64,000 nucleotides of DNA from Cymodocea nodosa. Lineage: Eukaryota > Streptophyta > Magnoliopsida > Alismatales > Cymodoceaceae. The DNA lies in assembly GCA_036874045.1 (NCBI GenBank), contig CM072343.1:9878001-9942000 (forward strand). Direction: 5' to 3'. Made by a program: the position numbers and the translations under genes. This document shows, one piece after another, positions 20,094-31,278 of this stretch. The first letter of the stretch is position 1. Every line of letters begins with the position of its first letter. The notes under the pieces are model-generated. The model was not told the origin of the DNA and did no database searches. It worked only from the letters and a program-made list of their open reading frames with translations.

Positions 20094-21394
20094 TGCATGC
20101 ATCGAGGAGTGTGGAGAAGAACTAAAGCAAATAGGTTAGAGCATTGTGAACCTTTTATAGAACTTGTTAACCCTCCACCATTACATCAAATGGAAGATCA
20201 GGGAAGAGTGCTAGCCGATGTGTGGTATCCTCCACAATTTGACCAACCATCATGTTTTGTGCTTCCAAATGTGGAAGGACAAAAGTTTGAGTGTAACTCA
20301 AACTATATTCATCAATTACCAAAGTTTTTAGGATTAGAAAGAAAAGACGCCTACCTGTTTTGAGATGTGTAGGTTAATTCGTTTGCCTGATGTACTTGTA
20401 GATGCAATCAAGCTGAGATTTATTCCCTTTGCACTTAAGGAGGATGCTAAGAGGTGGATGTATAGTTTTACCTCCTAACTCAATCCGTTCTTGGGAAGAA
20501 TTCTGTAGGGTCTTTCTGAAGAAGTATCATCCTCTATATCGCACCATCTAGCTTAAGAACGCTATTTTGAGTATTCAACAAAAGCCGAATGAGTCTTTCT
20601 AGCGATATATGGAGCGCTTCATGAATTTGTTAGGTAGATGTCCAAACCATGGAGTTGATAGGGCAAGGCAAACCCAAGCTATTTATAAGGGTTTGAACAT
20701 GCAATCAAGAACCATGTTAGAGTCCATGACTCTTGGTGGTTTTTGTCAATTAAGAGAGAATGCTACTTGGGAATTCTTGCAAGAGCTTGTCGATCGCACA
20801 ATGCAATGGGAGACATCCTTGGATAAGACTTTTGATAGGTCTACACCTGCTCAAGGACTTCATGCGGTCAACAACATTACTAGTATGGAAGCAAGATTGC
20901 AAGCTAGTCTAAAAAAGATTGAAGAATTACAACTATATGAGGATGTACAAGCTATGGGGTCTGGAATCAGAAACAACCAATATTATAACCTTGGGTGGAG
21001 GAACCATCCTAATTTTAGTTGGAGGAACCAAGATTATTTGAGAGAAAATGCACCGAAGCAACATCATTTTGGAGCTAGTTCGAGCCGGCAGCCCCAATCG
21101 CAAGTTCCTGCCCTTCCTACACTAAACATGTAGTCAAACATCAATGCTGATATGGAACGTAGAATGGCTAAAATGGAGGAAGGAATTCAAACTTTACTAA
21201 CTAAGATGGGACCAATGCTAGCAGATCACTCTTAGGTAATTAAAGGAATTGAGGCTCAGTTAGAACGTTTATCTGTTGGAAATCGGGAGCGTAGATCTTT
21301 GCCAAGTCAGCCGGCACCGAACCCACGAAATGCTAGTGGTAATAACCGGTTTGGACGGCACATGAACGCAAGCTCGAGCGCCCCTCTATCTTGA
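20094..21394 (+). pseudogene. Gypsy-2 gag, located downstream of integrase
   Basis: This is an Athila/Calypso-type gag. It opens near 20097 (MHRGVWRRTKANRL) and contains the retrotransposon gag core: SNYIHQLPKFLGLERKDAYL, AIKLRFIPFALKEDAKRWMY, and after a 1-nt shift near 20468 RSWEEFCRVFLKKYHPLYRT, then MERFMNLLGRCPNHG. It ends with the lineage-specific NLGWRNHPNFSWRN near 20988-21029 and a coiled tail to the TGA at 21392-21394. About five residues are missing at 20360-20364, and several TAGs interrupt. There is no zinc knuckle. Gag normally precedes protease; here it follows integrase with no LTR or primer site between. Confidence 0.88.
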
Positions 21395-23222
21395 TTGTAT
21401 CTATATTTTATTTCTATACATAATTATCTTATATATGTTTTTATTTGTTAAATTCTTGTTTGATATGTGTGTTAGTTTTGTAGTGTTTGTCTTTTCAACT
21501 ACAAGCCAGGTACGTATCCCTTATCCTTATCCTTAACAACGTGCTTATGTTTTTCATGTTACAATCTTGTATATTTGCATGTTTATCATTTCGTATATGC
21601 TAGAGCAAATACCATGAGTAATTCTGAAAGTGCATGTAGACTTCATGCTAGGCATGGGAGGGGGCAGCATCTTGACTTGTAAAGTGTGTTTTATGTTTGT
21701 CTTTATCGTTTACATGCTTTCAACTTACCTTAATTATCTCTTTACATTGAGGACAATGCATAAACTAGGCATGGGGGGAGGCATTTGATGATAGTCGGAG
21801 GCATTTGATGATAGTCTGTGATAGTTTATTTATTTTGTTATTATTTTCACGTTATTAGTATTGTTTTGTTGTTTTTATGTGGTGTTTAAAAAAAATTTGT
21901 AATTTTCTGTTTTTGATTGGAACTCAAGTTTGATGAGGTTTCGAAAACTCAAGAGTTGCTATTAAGATTAATGAGATTATCCCCCATTTACTTTTGAGTG
22001 GTATCTCTAGAGCCATATGTGTGGACCTATTATGAGTTCTTTTGAGGAAGATGAGTTTCATGCTGATGTGTTTTTAGTTAAGTCTTCCTAGCTACTTGGA
22101 TTAATGCATTGTTTCTTTTGCACCCATTGTTGAGCGATCCTAAGTCAAGTGCCACCATAACAATGGGTTATTCTATAAACTTGAGGTGAGAAAATTTGGA
22201 TCATCCCAAACTTTCATGAGAATCTAAAGGTTGTGTTTAGGACAGTTTTCAAGGTTATCACACTTGGTATGTTAAGAATGGTATTGGGGTAAGTAGTTGG
22301 AGAAATAAGGTATATACCATTATGAAATTAGTTAGTTTATGGTTAAAAAGAAGAGAAGAAAAAAAAAAAAGTGTGGTTGAAAAAAAAAGAAAAAGAGAGA
22401 GAAAAATATGAAAAAAGAAGAAGGAAAGAAAGTAATAAAGTAAATAGGTTGGTTTGTAGTTCAATGGGTAGTGAGAATGGTGTGGGGAGTAAATAAAGTT
22501 TTCCTTTTGTTATAAATTCATCTTTTCTTGAGTGTTGGGGGTTTGGCATATCAAGTGTGGTATCTTATCGACTTGGACTAGACAGTTTCCAACAGTTCTC
22601 GTAGGAAGGAATCACTACCTACCATTTTGTGGTTATTGCATATTTTCATTATCGCGTACTTTATATTTGCTTATGTGTAGTGAGGGTGAGATTCTTCTTG
22701 ATGCAAGGCAAATGGTCCTAGTGGACAGGTGACTCCTTGAGCATGTTAGTGTTGACTTGTTGGAATTTAAAGGATTGTGAGTTATCTTTTCTTTTTGAGC
22801 CACCACCAATGCCCTAAGACTTTGATAGCAGTGATTGAGCCTAGCAACTATTCACTTGAGCTTTAATCTCTCTCCTATTTTATATTTTGTGTGTGTTCTC
22901 TTTTTAGTGTTTTAATGTGTTATGTATGGATTTTACATGGTTTTGTTTTGTTTTGTTTTCATTTGTTTTGATTTAGACTTTGTGGGTATGTCTTCTGCAA
23001 ACCCTCTTAAGACAACACTCCGCCACTAGGGTGACCTAGGGGTTAAACGGCTTGTTGCATAAGCTAAATGCAGCCATGATTCCTACGAAAGTGAGTTAGG
23101 ATTTTTGTTTTTAGTAGTTAGTTTTTGTTTTTAAATAAGTATGCCACCTTGTCAATTGTGTTTATCTTTTAGACTTCTAACTAGTTATGCTAGGGACTAG
23201 CATAATTTAGGCTTGGGGGTTT
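21395..23222 (+). other. Gypsy-2 3' untranslated region with two polypurine tracts
   Basis: No supported gene. It contains TTTACATTGAGGACAATGCA near 21744-21763 followed by CATGGGGGGAGGC (21769-21782), then about 1.4 kb of non-coding DNA including an A/G-rich stretch (22345-22440). It closes with GGACTAGCATAATTTAGGC and TTGGGGGTTT at 23213-23222, next to the LTR. The same two landmarks appear at 27137-27175 and 28451-28479 in gypsy-A, so the layout is conserved. Confidence 0.7.
21777..21816 (+). repeat. Tandem 20-bp duplication after the first polypurine tract
   Basis: GGAGGCATTTGATGATAGTC is repeated twice back to back. Confidence 0.85.
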
Positions 23223-25457
23223 TGTAGAGTCATAATTTATGCATATTTTATATAGTTAATTGATGCATTTTATGTGCTTAAAGTCATATACTCATAAGTG
23301 CTTAATGAAGATTTAAGTTATAATGCATTTTGGGCAAATAATGTAGTTATGGGTTTAAATGAAGAAAGTAATGCATAAATGAGACTCTATTTGTTATTTT
23401 GCAATTCATGAAAACACATTTGCATCTTGGTGGCAATACAATTGCATTTTATTAAGTAGATTAATTTTATTTTAGCACTTAGGATTAATTATTTAAATAA
23501 GTACATGGGTATTTTTGGAATTCAATGAAAAATATGATTTTTGCCCCTTTTGAAGTATCCATGTTTAGGAATATATCTTATCTTAATTCTTTAGTGTTTT
23601 GATGTATTTGTTTGAGTTTCATAGGTTGAAAAATAAGAAAAATAAAGCAAATCAAGATAGGAGGAATCTTGGCCCTTGGATTGAAGATCAAAGATGGAGA
23701 TCAAGCTCCACCACTTGGAGCCTCTATAAAAGGAGAGGCAAGGCCACCAATTCCTCTCTCTCTCTCTCGTTGGGCTAACCCTCTCAATCTTGAAAAGTCA
23801 TCAGCTCTAGCCCTCCCTCAAGTCCACATGGATGGTGGTGGCCTCCCCCCTCTCGTGAAGCTCCAAGAAGGAAGTTGCAAGGTTCGACCAACCTCTTCTT
23901 CTCCTGTCTTGGTGGTTGCTGGTAGGAGGACAACTAGGGCAGCATTTCCAAACCTTGTGGGTGTTGTGTGGAGCACATTTCCAGCTGTGCAACTGTCACC
24001 CTTCTTCCGTGGATCACTCCTTGTAGAAGAAAGGCAAGGGTTGTGGACTTGAGGTGGATGACTCCTTGTTCTAGGTGTTTAGTGGTGCTTGAAGACCTCC
24101 CGCTTCTGGAAGAGAACTCGTGTGGTGACAGCCACAAATTTCTTGGCTAGGAGGACGGCTAGAAGCACATCTCTTGCATCATTCTTCTCCAAAACAAGCT
24201 TGGACTTCAAGGTAAAAAGGATTGAAGTGGTTGAGCTCTCTAGGTTTTCATTTCTTTGTGTAAGTTGTGTTTGTTGTAATTACAGTAGGTTAATAATAGC
24301 TTTTAGATGTTGTAGTTGTAATGTTACATTGTAGTTTAATCATAGAACTTTAATTTCAGTAGCATATTATGTTTAGTTTGAATGAATGAAAGCAAATTTT
24401 TGTTGAATCTTGTGAATGTGTGAATGAATGTACATAGTTCTTTTTATTTATGTATGATATTACTAATTTGATGATTAACCCCATTTGTATATTTGTAAAT
24501 GTTGTAAATACATGTGTGTTAGATGTGTCTATTCTTTACTTCAAGTTATTTTGAGGTGATTCAACAAAATACCATGGTGGTAGTGTAGATCTTAATGTTG
24601 TGAGTGAAAAAATGACAATTGTTCTCGGATTTACTGTTTTACAATTTTGATGTGAATGTTCAGAGGGTTTTCGATATCATTTTTTCACTTTTTTGGATGC
24701 CCAAACAAGCTCTCAAAGAGTAGGTTGCAGTCATGAGTTTTAAAGAATTTTTTCAAAGATGTTTCAGATGAGTTGTCGATTTTATTCAATAGATGTGCAA
24801 CTGCTCTGTTTTCCTGTCGGAATCCAGATTTTTATGTATTTTGTGAAGTGAATTTGAAGGGGTTATGAGTTAAATATTTGCATGACTTTTCATGGGTTTT
24901 TAGGTCAAGAGGTTATCTGTAAAAGCCCCTTAATTTCGGGCAATTTCATCAAGTATTGTGAAAGTTATGGTAGTTTTAGTTACCATCTGCAATTCTGTAT
25001 TGTTAAACTGCTGAATGCACGTCTGTGTTAATCTGGGTGTTTACAAAGCTGTACTTAATATTTTTGAATGAAATCAATTCATCCTTCTAGTTTATCCATA
25101 GATGTTTCAATCTGTAATTTTTACGTGATTTTATATGCAATAGGATGAATTGGGAGTTCAAAGGAAATGATGTAAAATCCTGTGTTTTCAGCCAAAATTT
25201 ATAGCACAATATTCTTATGTAAGGATGAATGAATCATGTGTATTTTGAATCAAACTTTGATCATATTTTCTAATCCTTGTTTTGGGCTCCTTGGAAATAT
25301 TTTGTAAAAGCCAAATCCTTGTGGATTCAACCCGTACTCGCCGGAGTATATTACAATTGCATCGTGCGCTTGTAGTTATTTTAAAATGAGTTTTGAGTTT
25401 AATGTTTTATCATTTTGGACCCTTTGTGAGTTTTAAGATCTTATTTTGGGGACAACA
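23223..25457 (+). repeat. 3' LTR of gypsy-2
   Basis: It begins TGTAGAGTCATAATT directly after TTGGGGGTTT and is judged to end ..GGGGACAACA at 25457. It contains CTATAAAAGG (TATA-like, 23724-23733) and the GATTCAACCCGTACTCGCC segment near 25324-25342 that corresponds to the GGGATCGACC..TACTTGC segment near the end of gypsy-A LTRs. It has none of the Box-1 or Box-2 repeats found in the other LTRs. Frames at 23669-24334 lie in the transcribed leader and look like chance in a GC-richer patch. Confidence 0.75.
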
Positions 25458-25465
25458 AAAAGCTC

Positions 25466-26612
25466 AACAGCATGCATTGAGTTGCTATATTGAACACTAA
25501 GGCAACGCGTTAGGTTAGCATTATAAACTTAAGTTGTTATTATTGCACGTGATAAAATTCTTATTATAAAAACATTTGTTTATTACTGGATTGATGAGTT
25601 ATCAGATTTTCGGATACATAGAAAACTTAACTATCCGATACTTAAACTATTTTCGGTTAGTTAGCATTTAACCTTCCGAAAGAAAGGTAAAGCTGGTTCG
25701 TTAAGTTATCGTAACACCACGAAGCTAGTTCATTAAGTTAGCGTAACACCACAGACTCAGTTCATTGAGTTAGCTACAATACTTGTCACGTTAGTTGGCA
25801 CATGAGGAACTCATTAAGTTAGAAATGTTAAGTTATATATCTACTTGTTTTACTCGTTTAGTTAACATTAAAGTAACGACTTCTTATTACACTTGATGAA
25901 AAATTTTGGACGAGAAAGTTTATTTTGTAGGAAATTTTTTAGAGATCCAGAATTGATAATTAAAGAAAATTCGAAATATAAACGTAGGTCAGAACATGTG
26001 TATTTCGATGAAGGAAAAAGAGAAGACGAGAAGAAGTGGAAAACTGGTAGTGATTAAACGTGGAGGATATGCATGAAATAAAGATACAATATAAAAGGCA
26101 TAGAATTCTCGTTGATCAGTTATCCCTACACACCAAACGAAAAATCTTTTCAGGGATCAAAAACACCTCTTCGGGAAAAAGCTCTCAGATGGAAGAAAAT
26201 TCAGTGAAACAGAAAAGGTCAGATTTATGTCACTGAAGATCTGAAGTATTAGGAGAAAGCAAATTCAGTGAAGCAGAGAAAGACAAGATATTCATCACTA
26301 AAGAATTGCTAAAGAAGAAAAAAAAAAAGAAGAAGAAGAAAGATCTCAAATAGAGAGAAATATTTTTAAATTCTGCAAATTAGTTTTCTATGTTTACAGT
26401 TATGAAATTGTATAGATGAAACATGGTATCGATATATAATTGCATTTACAATTTCTGAGGAGAATTGAATTGTATATTGTAATTGAAACCTTGAATAAAA
26501 ATGATTTTATGAAAACAATGTCTCAACTTGTTTTTGAGTTTTGAAGTTTCAATTATAATCCAAAATGTTGAAAAACACAATTCACCCCCCCTCTTGTGTA
26601 GTCATACAATCC
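25466..26612 (+). repeat. Copia LTR of the S1 family, 5'-truncated
   Basis: It starts inside the LTR at GCATTGAGTTGCTATATTG (matching the reverse complement of 13821-13841). It carries Box-1 (TTTCGG.., AACTATCCGATAC near 25645) and Box-2 motifs, continues through CTTGATGAAAAATTTTGGAC (25892-25911), a TATA-like CAATATAAAAGG near 26088-26099, and ends CACCCCCCCTCTTGTGTAG..ATCCTACA at 26612. The same S1-then-TTTTGGACGA order is seen in reverse at 41155-42215, which shows the two parts form one LTR. Neither flank has a primer site or PPT. Confidence 0.75.
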
Positions 26613-28479
26613 TACATACATTTATTCCATTTGTTACTACTTTTCAATCATGTTCTTAAACTGTGATTCTGTGCTTTTAATGTTGTGTAATCTGCATTTA
26701 TTTTTAGAAAAGGAAGAAAAAATTTTAGTTTTTGTTTTATTTTATAAGAAAAAAAAAAAACAAAATATCAATCTAGTTTGTTGGTATCTATTCTGGGAAA
26801 CCAATTGGCTTGCTTGTGAGCCACCAAAGGCATAGGAGCCTGGGTTCCACACAAGACACAGAATTAACAATTTATGTTTTGTTATTAAATGTTATTTTGT
26901 TATATATTCTGCTTTTATTTATGAATGAAAAGTTTTTTAGAATCAAAAGTTAGAAGATATTGAAGGAGATACAAAAGAACAAGGTATGCAATTGATTACT
27001 TATCTTGAATTTAGATTTAAACTCAGTTCGTGAAGTTATTCATTAACTCAACGAATTAAGTTTGTTGAGTTAGGTGCTTAGTCAATGAAACAATATTCCT
27101 ACCTACTAACATTTACTGTATTTACTGTAAAATATTTTACATTGAGGACTATGCAAAATGTAAGTATGGGGTGAGGCAATTAAATTAAAATCCAAGTAAT
27201 TTTGTTAATTAGAGGAATTAGAATGGCACTGCAAAAGTTCTAAGGAAATTGAAAATTTTTTATGAATTTGCTGTAACTATCCGATAATTGAAATTGTAAA
27301 ATTTTTAAGAACTGTAACTACTTGAATGTTATATTTAGAATCTTATATAAGATGCTACAAAATTCTACTATTTATACAAATCTAGATATAGTATCTTATG
27401 TTTTTGCTGAATTTTATGAGTTTAACAGTTTCACGATTTTAAAAAGAAATCAGAATGCTTAATTGAAATTTAGTAAATGATCTGAAATCTTGAAAGAGCT
27501 GAAATGTTGATTTTTAGATTAAATGAAATACATATGATCAAAGATACATTTAATTTGATTGATTAAACTTGTAGAATGATTTATGTGTAAATTGTATTAA
27601 ACTACAAAAAAAGTATGAGCTTATTGAAATGGATTCATATTTTCAGTAAATTATAGAAGTAGAATTATACGAGATTTGTGTTTTATTGCATCTGTATTAA
27701 TGAAATAAGTATATATACTGTGTTGAAAGAAAAAAAAAAGAGAAAAACTTTGAGAGTTTATTGACTTGTTTGATCACGAGCCTTTTGTACTTGAGTAGAT
27801 AGGTATGTAAGGATTGTTGACTTGAAAAATGACTCTTTAAATCTGGCAACCTAAAATCCTAATCAGATCGAGGATTGTTGACTGAAAGCTCGAGACATGG
27901 GTACACTAGAAAGCTATTGTATGATTTAAGCTTTTCAAATTAACTTTTAAAGTACAAATATGCATATACTGTTCTGAAAAGATAAAAGTGTTTTGTGAAA
28001 TACAAAAATCTTTTGAATCATGTATATTTTCTGTTATCTAAGATTATTGAAGTATGAAACTAGAATAGACTTTTGAAGTTGTTTATTCGAGATACAATTC
28101 ATTATTCTACTTGTTTTAATCATATTGAGTTGGATTGTGTTTTGATTTGTATGTAGTTGAAATTTATTCTAGAAATCATATTGGAAAATTCAAGATAACA
28201 AATGTTTAAAAGAAGAAAAAGATGATAATATAATTACCACCTATATGATGCTAATATATTTTGTATGTAATTTACATATGTTTTAAGTATATCTGCAGAT
28301 TGAAGAGGAGAAAATAATGTTAAAATAGATTACTGAAAAATACAGAATATCTATATAGTAATCTAATTTATGTATTCTGAAGAAAAGAAAAAGAAAGAAT
28401 TAATTCTAGCACTTTAGAAAGACCAACTAGTTAGATTTTAGTTTGCTAAAGGACTAGCAAAATTTAAGTATGGGGGAAG
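26613..28479 (+). other. Gypsy-A 3' untranslated region, copy 1 (truncated)
   Basis: It is nearly co-linear with 37150-39040. Landmarks: GGCTTGCTTGTGAGCCACCA near 26806-26825, a Box-2 pair near 27025-27080, TTTACATTGAGGACTATGCA near 27137 with ATGGGGTGAGGC, GATCACGAGCCTTTTGTAC near 27771, and AAGTATGGGGGAAG ending at 28479. There is no gene. Its 5' neighbours (gag, F-box-like ORF) are missing because the copia LTR fragment abuts it at 26612. Confidence 0.75.
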
Positions 28480-30299
28480 TGTTTAGAATGAAAAAGTGCA
28501 TAATATTAATGGTTAAATGATGGTTAATTGTAGAATATTTAGCTTATCATATAAGAATTAAGCCATTAAGTTGTAATTGCACTATTATACGCTTTAGTGA
28601 AAGAATCTACATAATTTCAGAAAATTAACGTTAATTAAGTACATTTATGAACTGTCGTTGAGTTGCAAGCTTTGAAATTCCTAAGTATCCGAATTTTCTA
28701 TTATTTCGGAGAGTTATATTGCATGTACCAGGCAGTTATGTTTTAAATGCTTAAAGAATATTTTATTATTTCTTAATGCATGACTTAAGTGAATTTTCAA
28801 TAAGTTATCTATTAACTATCAAAAATGCATCTAAGCATCGCATAGTTAAGGTTTGTATATATTCGAAACATCTGAACTTGTTATTTCTTTATTACACATG
28901 TTTTATAATTAAATCAAAGAAGTAAGTTCGTTGAGTTATCTGTAACTCTATGGACCATTTATTTTCTAATATGCCACTATGGCAGTTGCAGAAATAGGAA
29001 ATTCGAAGGAAAACTACGATTACGTATATCATGTAGGAATTCACTCATGGAATGAAGAAGAAATCACCATCGTTGATATGAATGAAGGAAATTTAATCGA
29101 TCATCTAAGCAGAAGCAATTACTACAGAAAGAAATATAAAAGAAGAGGAGAAAGACGAAGAAAGTGTGTGTGTAGAGGTGGAGAACTGCGCTAACTATAG
29201 GAAGCATCAGAAGTTCCCTGAAGCTCCACACCACTACCAAAATCACCAACCATCAAAGGTCTATGAGGATACTTTCCTGATGTCGAGTCAATTCTGAGCC
29301 AAACACGGTGACTGACAACCATTATGAGGAGTGATCATGTCACGAGAAGGAAAGCCATTTTCACCAACCATCGACTCATATCTCAGGAGATCGTAAAGCT
29401 TCTAGCCTTGGTTTCAAGTTGATGCCAGTATACTGAAAAGGAGATCATCTTACAATTCTGGATTCACGATTCTATAGGGAGAGGAGGCAAGATTGTAAGT
29501 GATTAAGTTTTTAGTGGTGTAATCACGTCACATGTAGTGATAGAAGTTTTTACTATCAATAGAGATTTTTTACATTTCACCTTCATTCATCTTCAAGAAC
29601 ATATCAAAACAAAAATACCAAAAACAACAAATTATCTGTGTTTACATTTAGCATTTAAGTGTTGTATTGTTTGTTTTGTATCATGATTAATGTTATCATT
29701 GTTAGTATTTTGAATGTTTTATGTTTGTTTGATTCATAAAATAAAAAATAGTTTTATTGTTTACTAAACTTGATTCGTTCCAGATACTTAAAGATTTTAA
29801 TGGTTACTATTTGAAATATCTGAATGTTAGTGTTGCTTAATGATGAATCTAATATTAACTAACATTAAAGAGCTTAATTGATGTTATTTACATTCTATGG
29901 AATCGCCCAATGGTTGGCCGAATTCCTCTATAAATAGTAGTATTTAATTGGAAAGGTAGGCTCGTGGAGTTAACTTAAGTCCACAATGTAAGTCCATTGA
30001 GTTAACCATAACTCCACAAACTAAGTCTGTTATGTTAACTATAACTCAACAGAGTGTTTAACTAAACACATATAAACTCTAATATAAAAATCGGAACAGT
30101 ACACAATTCTTACTCAATCTCTATGGGATCGACCTGTACTTGCATACAAATACAATATACACTATGCACTTGTAGTTAAAATACAAATTGGAATTAATAT
30201 TTAATTTGTGTGAAAGGTTGTTTGTTTACTTCTAAAAGTAATTATTTATATAAGCATAAAAACAAATTAAACAAGTCTTCTAGCACTGTTGCATAAACA
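28480..30299 (+). repeat. Gypsy-A LTR, copy 1
   Basis: It starts TGTTTAGAATGAAAAAGTGC after the PPT, as do the copies at 39041 and 49665. The variable U3 segment (about 28762-28888) is of Box-1 type. A Box-2 pair lies near 28926-28955, a TATA-like AAATATAAAAGAAG near 29133, a second Box-2 cluster at 29960-30058, and ATGGGATCGACCTGTACTTG near 30122-30141 close to the end. The 3' end is placed near AACAAG at about 30299 by comparison with copy 3. A frame at 28979-29194 crosses the TATA box and is not considered a gene. Confidence 0.8.
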
Positions 30300-30332
30300 A
30301 GTATAAAATTTAACTGAACAACCCCAAACACT

Positions 30333-30554
30333 AGACTTCATAACCATCTAGGAAAATTAAGATATAGATGGGCAGGACCTTACATAATTTGAAATATTTA
30401 TTCCTATGGAGCTATTGGAATTGAAAATCCTAAAAATTAGAATATATTTAAAGTAAATGGACAAAGACTTAGACCTATTCTGAAAATTCCAAAAAGTTCC
30501 TTTGGAATTATAGAAAAAGTAAGAGTAGGGAATTACTTGAGCTTTATTAAGTAA
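30333..30554 (+). pseudogene. Gypsy-A integrase C-terminal tail
   Basis: This fragment starts abruptly at the codons matching ARLHNHPRKLRSRWAGPYI of the gypsy-A pol at 56040-56100 and continues through VNGQRLRPILKIPKSSFGII to a stop at 30552-30554. A TAG near 30438 interrupts it. Everything between the primer site and this point (gag end, protease, RT, most of integrase) has been deleted from this element. It also retains about 31 bases that are missing near 56127 in the other copy. Confidence 0.8.
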
Positions 30555-31278
30555 ATATACATATGTTTGTTTTGTAAATAAAATAAAAAAACCTATTTTA
30601 AATATAGTAACAGTTCAATCGAAAGAAATTATCGGTTTTATCGAAACATATATAGTACAAGAAAAAATTGTTACAGTCACATTGAAAGGATCCATCGATT
30701 TGACTGAAACATAATATATATATATTATATTAAGCAAAAATGTCAATTTTACCAAAGCTTAGTATCGGTTCAATCGGTAGGAAAAGAAAAAAATTTTGTA
30801 ATTTTGGTTCGATCGAGGAAAAGCAACGGTTTGATCGAAGTTAAGCAAATAGAAAATTAAGAGTTAGTCAGACCAGAGATTCTTCAGTGTTGACCGAGTA
30901 AAATTTATTATAGTTATTTATTTTTATTAGTTATAACTTTACAGGAGGTCCGTTGAGTTAAGTTTAGCCCAACTAACTTACTTCGTTGAGTCTAGGATAA
31001 GTTAATGAACTTACTCCATTGAGTTAACTATAACTCAATGGGGCACTTATGGTAAGTCCATAGACTTAGTCTGTGAAGTTAACCGTAACTCCACGAAGTA
31101 GTATATTTAAGAAGTGATAGTTTGCGTGGGAAAATGACCTAATTACCTACCAAAAACTTAGGGTTTATTTATACTAAAACTTAGGAATTGAGGGCATTAT
31201 CCACAACAATCATTTAGAACTTAGAACAATAAAAGTTAGAGCGATTTCGTTCCATTCCATAACGCAACGAAGACATAG
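30555..31278 (+). promoter_or_regulatory. Non-coding region with palindromic CGGTT repeats, Box-2 array and TATA-like box
   Basis: Between 30605 and 30860 there are several CGGTTCAATCGA / CGGTTTTATCGA repeats separated by AT tracts, with a matching set at 56300-56545. Between 30943 and 31097 lies a Box-2 array (GGTCCGTTGAGTTAAG, CCATTGAGTTAACTATAACT, GTGAAGTTAACCGTAACTCC). A TATTTATAC motif near 31158 and a leader follow, ending at ATG 31279. The layout mirrors the region ahead of the copia env-like ORF at 2560. Confidence 0.45.

Larger units (their letters stand above)
15110..25457 (+). mobile_element. Gypsy-2: 5'-truncated Ty3/gypsy Athila/Calypso-type element with pol-gag order
   Basis: Order seen: remnant leader, pol N-terminus, protease, RT, RNase H, integrase, gag, 3'UTR with two PPTs, LTR. 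No env-like ORF was found. Confidence 0.8.

Noticed and set aside
22258..22549. Two Phe/Ser-rich - strand ORFs
   Set aside because: They are translations of the complementary strand of an A/G-rich low-complexity stretch in the gypsy-2 3'UTR.
23669..24334. Overlapping ORFs of 60-127 codons on both strands in the gypsy-2 LTR
   Set aside because: They lie just downstream of CTATAAAAGG in the transcribed leader of an LTR, overlap each other on both strands and resemble no family; higher GC explains their openness.
28979..29194. 71-codon ORF in gypsy-A LTR copy 1
   Set aside because: It spans the TATA-like box and is not kept open in LTR copies 2 and 3.
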